A DNA stretch of 64,000 nucleotides, taken from NCBI GenBank assembly GCA_934045905.1, contig OW203767.1, positions 26,358,785 to 26,422,784 on the forward strand, given 5' to 3'. This stretch comes from Leuctra nigra. Taxonomy: Eukaryota > Arthropoda > Insecta > Plecoptera > Leuctridae. How positions within the stretch are numbered: position 1 is the first letter of the stretch; every line of letters starts with the position of its first letter. Positions 1 to 12,800 of this stretch are shown piece after piece. The position numbers and the translations under genes are program-made. The notes below the pieces were generated by a model. The model did no database searches and was not told where the DNA came from. It was given only the letters and a program-made list of their open reading frames with translations.

Positions 1-147
1 TTTTACTTCAAGAAGTGTACACATTAGCTAGGTAGTAGCTTCTTGTTACAGATTTATATGGATGGATCAAAGCTGTGTACTACCTAAATAAATACCAAAT
101 GTAATTTATTTAGATAGATTGGTTAAAAATATAATGGGCTAGGCTGG

Positions 148-364
148 TTCACTTTGCACAATTAAAATTGATTGTTCAATAAATCTGATTGACTGAAAAA
201 ATGTTATCGCACCATCAGAAGCCAAGCAATCTTCTTGTCTCACTCTAGTAGGTAACTTCACATTTCAACGATAATAACAAGCTTTGATTGTTATGGAATA
301 ATGGAACGTGACCAGCAGTCATTCAAATTTATTCACCGATCAATTTTTGTTGTGCTGAGTGTAC
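148..364 (+). repeat. MITE-B copy 1
   Basis: A 217-bp non-coding element with inverted ends (TTCAATAAATCTGATTGACT inside the left end, CAATTTTTGTTGTG at the right) finishing in GAGTGTAC. It is about 80-90% like copies at 3124-3341 and 62382-62611, judged by eye. It lies upstream of MTMR exon 1. Confidence 0.75.
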
Positions 365-520
365 AACACTAAGAACACTACTTAGAAACTTAGATTGTCT
401 GTCACTACCTGCAACCATAACCAGGAAGCTATGTATATAAAAGGCTCGCTGGTTGAACCTGTTGAATTTCTTTGAGGAGAATCCAGCGGAGATTGATGAC
501 TGATCCCGTCTCTCTTGCAG

Positions 521-831
521 CCTCCAATGGATACCTCGGAACAGCCGTCGAGCCTGCAGTCCATGTGCCACGTGCGGGCGTCCGAGATCTTCCCCAAGAG
601 CTCGCTGGAGAGCGAGGACGCGTCGCTGGTGGTCCCGTTCACGCCGGTCGCCGGCGAGTCCGTGGAGTATCTGGGACATACGTCCGACGGAGTCCTCGCC
701 ATCTCCAACTACCGCCTCTTCGTCCAGCTGAAGGACACGTACTACAACATTCCGCTGGGACTCGTCGAGCAGTTGGAAGTGCGCGACATATTCTACCTGC
801 ACATCGGATGTAAAGATGCGAGGTCGCTGAG
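521..831 (+). CDS. MTMR3/4 homologue: MTMR exon 1 (start codon 527, PH-GRAM part 1)
   Basis: Acceptor TCTCTTGCAG ends at 520; donor GTGAGT at 832. It codes residues 1-102. The ATG at 527 is the first in frame after the acceptor, and the segment IFPKSSLESED followed by VPF lines up with the MTMR3 N-terminus. The exon ends after two bases of codon 102. Confidence 0.9.
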
Positions 832-3800
832 GTGAGTCGTGAAGGTTTCTTTGTTTGTGAACTGATTTCGGGAAACGTAGTGTTGATGCCCACATGTAAA
901 TCCTTGAACCAATGTTTCTTTTATTACAAAATACAACAAATTTTGGTTACAAAAAGAAGATTGATTCTACTTCTGTGTAGGTACCTACACTCGACAATTT
1001 ATAAAACGGTATTTGAAAGAAATGGATTGTCTGAAAAAATGTGATGGCATCATCTGATGAAGTCTATATCTACTCGTCATCTACCTCTAGTAGGTGAGCT
1101 CTGATTTCATTGATAATAACCAGGATTACTTGTCAATGAACCTGACCAGCAGCCAATCTGTTTCGTTCAAATACCGTTTTATGAATTGTCAAGTGTACCT
1201 ACTAGGTAGTACTACAGTACTTATTCTCCAGACCTTGAATGATAAGATAATCCAGTAATTATTAAACGTTTTGGGTTCCCTGTTCTGATGATTGTGCAGA
1301 CTAAAGCAAGTACATTTTTTATGATATTTTGAAGTAAAGAAACTTAGTAGGTACGTACCTACCTACCTAGTAGGCTATCTGAGGAAGAGAAAGTATGTTA
1401 AGAATAAGGATCCTGAGTAGTAATTCTCTACATCCGATCAAAAAAAAAAATTGTTACCTAATGAGAACACTCCTTACATCGTTCATGTTGAGTTATCCAA
1501 GACGAATCATGAAGGACATTCACTGAATACTGGAGCTTATCAATATTTTCAACGTCAATATTTATAGGTTGATTTTGATTGATTTTTTTTAATATAAAAA
1601 AATGTGAATAGGTAAAGACGCATGTGAAAACTGTCAAAACCCAGTACTTTTATGTAAGCACTACATTCATAATAGTGGATATAACTAATATCACAACATT
1701 TCAATGGAAAGATGAAGAAAGAGCGCATGTTTTGCCGACAACATTGTGTCAGACTTGTATTGCATATGTGCCCTTTTATTAAGGTGACCATACGTACCGG
1801 TTTTACCGGTACAGTACCGTTTTTAATGCTCTTGTCCCGGTGTCCAGAGAACCTTTGCGAAACGGCTCATTTGTCCCGGTTTTGAAATTGCCGCTTAAAA
1901 TGTCCCGCCCGGTAGTTCACTCTAACGGCGCTAGATGGAACTTTTGTCTACAGCGGTCACATCTAAGATGCGTAAAAGAAGATGCGCACGGATTTCGATT
2001 TCGTTGAAAGTTAAGATGGCGTGTGTTAAGTTGGTTTAGCCGGTTTGTGTTCCTGTCATTCATCTGTCTGTGATATTATTGTTACTTGTTAGAACTTTTA
2101 CTTATGGCTCCTCGGAGGAAGTGCAAATTTAACGAAGACTTAAAGAAAGAGTTTGTGTTTATGAAAAAGGTAAAAACTGATAATGACCACGAAATAAAGT
2201 GCATGGTCTGCGAGACAATACTGTCAATAGCTCACGGCGGTAGGTCGGACATCAATGACCACATAAAAACTCCATCATCCAACCACAAGATCTAGATTTT
2301 TTCACGTTAGTTTACCTACTTTCCTGAAAATAACTATACTTTTAAAGTGATTTTAAGCCATAATTGAGTGATGCATTTCAAAAAATTCGCTGCGCGGCAT
2401 TTTTCTGACCCCCCTTTGTATCACTCGGAAACTTTGTCCCGGTTTGACTCCTCTCGAATATGGTCACCTTACCTTTTATTAGAGTAAAGTTTGCTGTTCT
2501 TGGCTGCTCGTAGGATTTCCTTCAACTTCAGGTCTTGATTTGAGAATTATGTACAACGCAAGGAAGTCAACATGTGTGGGGGCCTACTGTTGCCCCCCAC
2601 ATTAGGTAATAGGTACCTTTAAATATTGTTTTCCTTAAATCAAGCAGGCAGATAGGTACTTTGACATGTATGCTTTCTTTCCTATGCATTTCAGAAGATA
2701 GTAACTGTGTATTGCCTGTAGAAACCTAATTACTCATTAGTAAATTACTTTCATCAAGCAATAGACCTAGTAGGTACCTAAAGTTTCCTAATTGGTGGAT
2801 TATGCTTTTAAGCATTCTCACTAAAAGATTAGATATGAAGTTATGAACAGTTATGAACCTAGGTAGTACCTAATTAATGAAAATTGTGAAAACTGGGAAA
2901 TATGAGTAGGATAGGTACACTCGACAGTTCATAAAACGGTATATGAAATAAATGGATTGTCTGAAAAAATGTGATGGCATCATCTGATGAAGTCTATACT
3001 TACTCGTCATCTACCTCTAGTAGGTGAGCTCTGATTTCATTGATAATAACAAGGATTGATTGTCAATGAACCTGTCCAGCAGCCAATCTGTTTCGTTCAA
3101 ATACCGTGTTATGAATTGTCAAGTGTACACTTGGCCAAACAAAAATTGAATGTTCAATAAATCTGATAGGCTGATAAATGTAAGATCGCACCATCAGAAG
3201 TCAGTCTAAGCGATCTCATTGCCTCACTCTAGTAGGTGACCTCACATATCAATGATAATAACAAGCTTTGATTGTTTATGGGACATGACCAGCAGTCATT
3301 CAAGTTTGGTAAACATTCAATTTTTGTTTGGCCGAGTGTACCTACCTAAAGGGTACAAATCCCTTAAATTTTGCTCATGTAAAGCTGGTTCTAGATAGTT
3401 AATTGTAATTGATGTGTAAGTAGGTACTTTATAAAGACAATAATGATCATTTAATTCACAAATATAATCAGTTAATGGGCAAGAAGTTGCTGTCCAATCA
3501 AAGTACAAATAGCAGGAAGTAACCTCTTCGTATCTTCGAAGTGGTAAAATTCCGTGATGTCATATTGTAGGTACACACAAAGTGTGGTTGTCACTCGGCC
3601 AGCGTTGACCCCCCAACAGTTGTGCTAAACCAACAAACAGTGTGATGCAACTGCATGTTGAAACTAACAGCAAGCTTTGGACTCCACAAGTTCAAGGCAC
3701 AACAACACCAGCCAGTTTGTTTTGCAATTCCTCTGCAGTGGAACATTCCACCTAGTGCATACTTTGCAGACGCCGCATTAAACACCCAGTGATGACTGTT

Positions 3801-6800
3801 ATTATTATTTCTACTTGGAATCTATGAAGCACTTACAATTCTGATTAGTCCTTGAAGTTGTGTAAAAATAGCTGGCAGCCATATCATTACAGGTATAGCA
3901 TTACCTGTCATTTGTTTTTATTATCCTAGCTTCTTATCTGGTAATTATTGGTGACTAGCTATTTATATTATGGTTTTTTGTGTGCCTTTGTTTATTAGTT
4001 TTGTTGCTAATGCAGTCAAAAAAGTCAACAAGCATACTTTTTTATGAAAGACTTTAAATAATATATTTTGATTTAAATAATTATACCTCTGAGAATCTGT
4101 CTGCTGGTGTAAAGAAGTCTGAGAAGTCTGACGTAGGTAGTCTTGTAGTCTGACATGTCAGTAGGAACTTGATTTTTTTTTTGAAAAATGTATCTTGTTT
4201 TAAAACTGATAATAATAATATCGCGACCCTGCTTCCAACTATTGTCGGGTACTATTGTCGGGTAAAACTGATAGTACAAGAAAATCTCCATCTGTTGAGC
4301 ACCACTCAAATCATTACAAAGAAAATCAATTAAATTATGAAATTATTTCAATTTCCCTCAAACTTTCTACGAACTGACCCCCTATTCTTGAAATTGTTAC
4401 CACTTCATAAATGAAGTAACCTCCTTACGATATCATAACTTGGAGTTGTGACGTGAGAACTGTTCCAAGAATAGCCCGCCAGGATTTTAAAGAAATTTAA
4501 CTCGATCTTGTGTCTTAGCTGATCATTGAAATCATACAATTTGATTTGTTTTAATGTAATGGGTGCAATGTGACCCTTAACTCTCGTGTAATCTGGAGGT
4601 ACATGCCTTGAGGAGAAAGTGTACCTTTCTGGTTAGAGCAACTGATTACATTGCATTGCAATGTTAATTGTTCACTTTTTTTTCTTTCATTTATTTTTCA
4701 ATTTTCTTTCTAACGTAGCTAGCTAGAAGGTAGGCATAAAGTACCACATAATTTTTTCATCACAATAATGTAAACTCAGTCAGGGTGCTGGTTTTTATTT
4801 TGCAGGATAGGTACCTACTTTCCAAATATTATTTTTTTGTTTGGGGCTTAACGTCACACTGTTCTGCAGCGAGGCTAATGGCGACGGAAACCTTTCAAAT
4901 ATAATCTAGGCCTACATAATATTTTTAACTTTTTATGCCATTTGATATTGGATTTCTTGTGATTGTAGGTTCATATTTTTCATTTTTGTTAAGTTTTTTT
5001 ACGCTAAATTGTTTTTATTTCATGACTTTTTACGATTGTACACTTCACTTCTATCCTCTGTCAAATTTATTCACACCATTATATGTTTTGGCGAGTGTAC
5101 AAACGTACCAAATCAAGAAATAAAAACAATTTAGCGTAACAAAACTTGACAAAAATAAAAAATATGAACCTATACAATCAAAAGAAATCCAATATCAAAT
5201 GGCATCAAAAGTTAAAATAAATAAGCCAATAAATGCCATTCTATTGACCATTTTGGTCTTGTCTGTAAAAATCATCATTCTATGCTTCCTAGCGCTAGGC
5301 CCTGCGGCACCATCATTGAACCTGTGCATTGAAATTCCAGATGTACGTTCGCTACCAACGAGCTGTGCCTGGAATGGCTGCGGCGCCTCCTGAAGGCCAC
5401 CGCCCCCTGCAAGCATGTGGAGGACATCTTCGCGTTCGCATTCTACGCTTGGTCCAGCGAGGAGGGCGGCGAAGAGGTGTTCGCTCGATTACGCAACCAC
5501 CAAACTCACAAGGTCAGTCGCGAGTTCCAGTGGCAACATGGCAGTTGTTAAATTACACATCAGTGACTAGTCATTAGTCAATGACAGTTCAAGATTGATT
5601 GACTACCAAAATGATTATTGGGGTGAATAATTTGCCTTTGATGGAGGAAATTTGCAAACGATACTTCATTTTTCGAGTGTTCAATATCTCTGCTGGGCCT
5701 TATTCTATTAAGAAATGAAATCATATCAGATCAACGTTATCATTATGGCCATGAAAAGATTTCACATCAAAGTGTTTTTGTTTGTAATAGGGATCTGGGT
5801 GATGTTGAGAGGCTTGCTCTGGAGACACAACACTACTGGCTACTTGCAAAACAGTTCATTATAATTAGGGTTGGGCGAACCGGTTCGTTTTCGAACCGAA
5901 CCGGCTAGCTAGGTTCGAACCTCCCGCCTTTTTTCCCGCCTTGTTTCATTCAAATAATGCGACCAACCTCTTGTCACTGGTCCAACCTCTTGTCTTTACG
6001 GGTACAGTAAAATGGTAAAACCTTGGTAAATAGAGCCCCTGTAAGCCGAAATCCATCATAAATCAAAGAAAACTCAAATCCTGCCACACTATAGGGTGTT
6101 CCATGTTCAAATAAATGTTGAACCGAATTTTTCATGCCGTAATTTGAAGTGCTATTTGGTCACAAGTAGCCAAGTACCATTGATTTCAGTTTAGAAGTCG
6201 AAGTAATTTCCTTTTTGAGTAAAATTTTCGAAGTATAAAAACGAAATAATATGATTGTTGCGATCTAAACTGTGCTATACTTTTGGAACAGAGTGTACTT
6301 TTGGGTCCTGCATCTGCTTGCCAGCAGGTACCTGACCCTTGCGGAAGGGAGGATTGTTTTGATTGTCTATGTTGAAAGGTCTGCGAACTCGCAGTAATCC
6401 AGATGACAAATAACTTGACTTGACGGCATTTTTAATTTTATTTTGATGATATTGTATATTTATGGTATTTGAATAAATAATAGTGGTCATTTAGAAAACC
6501 ATTCGCGATCTAATGAAGTGAAGATTATCACGCAAAAGTTAAAATATAACGGTGTATATTTGAGCTTTCCAAACTTCATTGTAACACAATGCAAAATCAA
6601 AAATAGTATGACGATGACGAGATAATTTTTAAAGAATATTGAACTTTTATTTTTGCGTAAAAATGCAAAGTATTTATGGAGTATACAATCATAGGATTAC
6701 CATCTCTCAACTGGGGCAAGTATTTTCGAAATGAAATTCCATTATGGCGTTGAAGAGAGGAAGAAAAGTGTTGAAATATATTATATTTAAATTTCGAGCA

Positions 6801-9800
6801 GTATATTTCGCCTTTTTTGGGTGAATTATAGGGGTGTGCGAATATTCGAATTAGGCGAAGTATTCGGCCGAAGTCGAAGTATTCGACCTCGAAGTCGAAT
6901 ATTGATTTATTACATGTCGAACACTTCGAAATGTCGAAGTATTCGTTCAAATTCGAATAGTGCGCGCGCGTCGGTAAAGAAGTTCCATTTGACCAATCAG
7001 CGTACATCTCGCCCAAGGACAAGGTCGCGCGGCGCGCACAATATACATACCCCCCTCCAAGTTCCAAGCCAAAACTCGTTTTGTGTCAACCAACAGCAGA
7101 CAGCTGATTTCAATTTGTTGCATTCGCCGTGCCAAGCAAATTCATGTGTTTTGTGTTGTGTTTTAAATTTTGCGAAATATTTCCGACAAGAAGTCGAACT
7201 ATGGAATCTGCTTACGCAAATTTAGAGCAAGGAAAAGCGGCTTTGGAACTCTTTTTCCCTGGCAAGGGCGAAGTGCAACACGCGTCAAAGCATTTTGAAG
7301 ACGCCTTATCTTCAACTTAGGTACAACACAAGCTTATTGAGCAGGAAATAATTTCCTTTTGTTAATAGCTGAGATTCCATACAATATTTCGATATTGTTT
7401 CAATTTTAGGTGTCTATAGGTATTTAATTTTTACTGTTCAATACCACATTGTAAAAAGTATGTTTTTATTTATAGGCACAATACCATGCTATGCTACCTA
7501 CCTATGTATGATACTGTTACATTAATTAAAAAATATAAATCTAAATTTCTTGAATTCTTTTTTAAATTTGTTGGTAGGAAAAATAGCATTATTTACAAAA
7601 ATATTCGACTTCGAGGAACTATTCGAGAAACTTCGATATTCGAATTCGACTTCGACTTCGACATCAAAATTCACTATTCGCACACCCCTAGTGAATTATA
7701 TTATTAAGTCAATGTCTCTGTATAGGTACAAATAAAAATAATATCTGAGTAACAAACACCCCTTTAAACAGCTGTTTTCAAGTGTCTAACCACTTGACTT
7801 GCGAGAGGGAGGGAGGAGAATGGTGACTGGTGCTTATGCGTGCTTATCTTTACTACACATCTGGAAAACATCATTTTCTGAAAAAAAAAGGTTCGGTTCG
7901 TTTAAGGTTCGAAATTTCGAACCTTTTGAAAAGGTTCGGTTCGAGGTTCGGTTCGAAAAAAATGAGGTTCGCCCAACCCTAATTATAATCATCAAGATTT
8001 ATAATTCAATTTATCAGTATTAACATAAATGTTGAAAATATAGTAAAAAGGAACTGTCCTATTTTAGTTTGCTTGATAATATCCGGACTCGCAATTTATC
8101 GAGGGAAATATAAACATGGAGCGCCATGAAGATTGTGGACATTATGTTGTACAACCGTGACAATAAGTCCCAATCACCCACCATTCCCCCCCACCACATT
8201 CCAGTGATAAGGGTCGAGGGAACAGAGCCAAAAGAAGGGTGATAGCTACTTATTGCCACCAGTGTACATGCTCAACAAGCGGGAAGTGTTTAACAATGCT
8301 CTATTGCTAGGTGTTCAACTTCAACGACGAGGTGAAGCGCCTGCGGTTCGACCTGCATGGCGCCTGGCGCGTGTCGCAGGCGAACCTGTCCTACAAGCTG
8401 TGTCCGAGCTACCCGCGCCAGATGCTCGTGCCGGCGTGCATCAGCGACGAGGTGCTCGAGACAGTCTCGCGTTTCCGCAGCTCCAAGCGGATTCCCGCCG
8501 TCGTCTGGCGACACGTCACCAACGGAGCCGTCATTGCTAGGTGCAGTCAACCAGAGGTGATTATTATATTGCCATTACTCTCCACGTTCATGCCAGTTTA
8601 TGGGACAAGGCTCAGTGTTATACTGCTCATGGAAGTGGCTTGTTAATATTTGCATACTCAATTGGTCAGTCATCAGTGCATAAAGCAACAGTAGGTCTGG
8701 AATTAATTTGTTTTATCTATCTGGTAATTTGGTATTTAATTAAATACAAATACCTACTATTATTTATTTATATCATGAATGAAAAACACATTTAAGATTT
8801 ATCAGTCAAGTTTACTCGTTTACCTCCTCATCTATGACCTATATACATCATTTCCAGCTTATAAAATGGAAATTTAAAAAAATTCTTTCTTTGGTTGATA
8901 GTTACGTACTGCCACTGGAAAAGTGATCTTCTCTACCAACCATAAAGTACCCAATTGATATGATAGCTGGTCAAGTAATTTGCCAAAACATGTTTCAATC
9001 TCTGCTTTCTCACTGGTAAAAGCCAAACTGCAACACAAGTTTTAGTTACCTACTAAATGTGAACCTAATCCATTCTACACAAGTTTAATAAAGAAAATGT
9101 TGTTGCTTCCAATGATTTCATTTACTTAACACTTAGTATTGCAGTGATGCAGTGCAGGAGTGATGTGATATATTACGTTCTGTGCAGGTTGGCTGGCTGG
9201 GCTGGCGGTCCTCTGAAGACGAGGACTTGCTCAAGGCCATCGCCGACGCCTGCGCATACGACCGTGGCGTCTCGACAATGATGGACGCCGCCGCTTCAAC
9301 AGACATAGATGCCATCACCAACGGAACAGAAGAGTCCGACTGCAGTCTGCCCCAGGGCAAAGTATGTCACCTTTACAACTTGCTTTCAAGAGCATCTCAT
9401 GCTTTCTTGGATTATTTGAGGATTGTATCAAGTATAGGTACTAGGTAATTAAATTATGGGTAAAGTATTTCTGGTAGGAAATCAAATCGTACCTATTTGT
9501 TGGCAAATGTGTGTATTATTGCTGTAATACTCTCGATGCAAGTGTGAATGATACCACATTTTTTGCTAATACTTTCAGTGCTATGAACATAGTTTATCTT
9601 CTGCCTATTTAGTTGGCTAACATAAAAGGCAGCTAGTATTATTTCAATATACCTAAGGACATTTATTTATATTCCACATCACATTATTTTGTGATCATTA
9701 AATTATACCTATTTAAAGTCCAATATGTGTTAATTTGTAAGAATTGAATAGGAATAGGAAATTCCCGCCTGTGACTTGTGCATTGACACGTGTCTCTTGG

Positions 9801-12800
9801 TTCTGCAGAAAGTGCTGATCATGGACGCGCGGTCGTACACGACTGCGGTGGCGAACCGCGCACGCGGCGGGGGCGTGGAGTGCCCCGAGTACTATCCGAG
9901 CTGCGACATCCAGTTCATGAACCTGGCCAACATCCACTCCATCCGCAAGAGCTACCACGCGGTGCGCTTGCTCTGCTCCACGGCCGCCGACCAGCCCAAC
10001 TGGTTCAGCCTGCTGGAGAACACGCGCTGGCTGCAGCACATGTCCGGCCTGATGCGCGCGGCCGTCACCGTCGTCAGCACCGTGGAGGAGGAGGGGCGGC
10101 CGGTGCTCGTGCACTGCTCGGACGGATGGGATCGGACGTCGCAGATCGTGTCGCTCGCTCAGCTGCTGCTCGACCCGTACTACCGCACGCTGGCCGGCTT
10201 CCAGGTGAGCTCAGCGCCATCTGTCACTGTTTAATTGCATTTCATGCTAAGTATTCTTAGTTCTTGATCATAAACAACACCAAATTTTATTGTAGAAGCT
10301 ACTTCAACATCATTGAAATTATAACATTTAAATCTAATCGTAACTTTTAGATAACATTTTTAAAAGAGTATCCAAAATCAATTTATTCTGAGCAACTTCG
10401 ACGCGCCGCTAACCTATACTAGTATGACTTCAAGGGAAGGCAACAATGTGAAAAATTGCCATTTAGATGGTAATCCTTCACCTTAAGTGGAACTGTACTG
10501 TTGGCGAAAGCTTAGAAGAAATTATTTTATTGGGTATCTAATGTAGCGTAATGTGCAGTGAGCAATTGAAGTGCTAGTGAAAGACTGTGATGTGACGCTG
10601 CGTGTGTTACGTGCAGGTCCTGGTGGAGCGCGAGTGGCTCGACTTCGGACACAAGTTCGCCGACCGATGCGGCCACGCCGTGGGCCCCGACGACCCCAAC
10701 GAGCGCTGCCCCGTGTTCCTGCAGTGGCTGGACTGCGTGCACCAGCTGCTGCTGCAGTTCCCCTGCGCCTTCGAGTTCTCCCCCGCCTACCTCGTCAAGC
10801 TGGCGCAGCACACCTACTCGAACCTGTTCGGCACGTTCCTCGGCAACTCGCTGCAGGAGCGCCAGCTGCATCGCATCAACGAGCGAACCTTCAGCGTATG
10901 GAACTTCCTGCACGCCGTCAACTTCCGCAATCACCTCTTCTCCGCCAGGCAGCAGGTGCTCTGGCCAAGCTGCAAGGTATGACACAGATATTCATTCAAT
11001 TCTCTTTATTTGTCTTTTAAAACAAAATAGCAAACACTCAACAAGTAAAGACTTTATTGTATCTGTTGATAGTAGTAGTAGTAGTAAATCCTTTATTTAG
11101 CATATTTGCTATTTTTCTATTACATTCATAAATTACATGTTACAACCCTTCATCATAATTCTATTTACTAACATTACATACATTTCCTAGAGATTCTAAA
11201 TTTCTAATTAAACATCATTCAACCAAAAACCAACATTCTCATGTGGCAGTGGAGTCAACATTCTATTTTTAATTAACTTACAACACTCCCTTCTGAACAT
11301 TTTTGGTGAATCACTTTCTCTAATTTCTAGTGGAATTCTATTATATATTACAATACCTTTATGAAATATTGAGTTGTCTGTAAATTTTGACAATGTTCTG
11401 ACAATACTTAAATTATTTTTTATTCTTGTATTATAATCATGTACATTTACATTCATTGCTAAAATACTGCTTAAGTAATTCGGAGTTAGTCCATTAGTGA
11501 TCTTATAAATAAAAGTCATCGAGTTCAGTAAAACCCTGTCTCTAACATTGAGCCAACACAGTGCGTTTAGCATTTTGTTAATGTTCGTGTATTTATTAAC
11601 TCGCAAGATAGCTCTCATAGCCTTATTTTGAATCTTTTGCATTATATCAATTTCATTTTTCCTCAGGAGAAATAATACAGAGCTACAATAGTCGATGTGT
11701 GGTAAAATAATAGATTGATATATAAGTATTTTGGATTCTAAAGGCAGACATCCACTAATTCTTCTGAATAAACCAGTCTTTCGGGCAATTTTTTTAATAA
11801 TATATGAAGCATGTTGTTTAAAATTGAGATCCTGGTCTATAATTATCCCCAGATATTTGTATTCTTTCACTATTTCAATATTTTCTGACTCTATTACAAT
11901 ATTACATGTTCTATGCACATCAATCACTGTATGTCTAATTTTTTTTGAACAAATTATCATAGCCTTTGTTTTACTAACATTAATTTTCATCCTATTCTCT
12001 TTCAGCCATGTTTCAATCTTGTTTAAGTCTTCATTAAGTTTATTGAGTATAGTATCCATATCCGTGCCACAACATGTAATTAATGCATCATCTGCATAGA
12101 GTTGAATTTTGCAATGCTTTAAAACACTACAAATATCATTGATATATAAAATGAACAGCAGCGGCCCCAAAACTGCTCCCTGAGGCACCCCAATTTTATT
12201 TTCAATTGTATCCGATCTACTTTTACCGTATATGACTCTCTGAGTCCGCGTACTTAGATATGACTCTAGCCATTTGATTACATTACCTTTGAAGCCATAT
12301 CTGATTAGTTTTTCAATTAATAATTTCCTATCGATCGTTTCAAAAGCTCTCTTTAAGTCAATGAAAACGGCTACCGTGATTTGATTATTACTAAGGTTCG
12401 TTTTCCACTCATTAATCACAAATTGAATGCTACTTTCACAGCTGTGTTTTTCTCTAAACCCCGACTGGTGCTCCATTAAAATTTTGCTTTCAGTTAGATA
12501 TTCATCAATAAAATCTTTAACTATATACTCTAATATTTTTTCAAAGATGTGCAATGTATTTATAGGTCGAAAGTTTTCTCCGTCAATTGCCTTGGGGACT
12601 TTCGGAATTGGAATAATTGAAGCTAACTTTAATATATTTGGGACTACTCCACTTTTAAGTGATTTGTTAAATATTTGTGTTAAGAATTTTATAATGATTG
12701 GGGAAGCTATTTTAATAATTTGTTTGTTTATGGCATCCTCACATGGTGAAACTTCCCTCAACCTTTTTATCACTTCTTCAACCCTTTGTTCACTTATATT

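Larger units (their letters stand above)
5866..7981. mobile_element. hAT-type element (outer member of a nested pair)
   Basis: Ends TAGGGTTGGGCGAACC and GGTTCGCCCAACCCTA are perfect inverted repeats, flanked by the exact 8-bp duplication ATTATAAT (5858-5865 and 7982-7989). Sub-terminal GGTTCG/CGAACC repeats lie at both ends. The 2116-bp span includes a second element at 6829-7690, so the original copy was about 1.25 kb. No transposase frame remains. Confidence 0.9.

Noticed and set aside
329..895. 188-codon minus-strand ORF opposite MTMR exon 1
   Set aside because: Antisense shadow extending into MITE-B; low-complexity composition.
5329..5577. 82-codon + strand ORF over MTMR exon 2
   Set aside because: Wrong frame; the true exon frame (5341-5512) has no ATG and matches the GRAM domain.
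9713..10114. 133-codon minus-strand ORF opposite MTMR exon 5
   Set aside because: Antisense shadow of the catalytic exon; His/Arg-rich and without homology.
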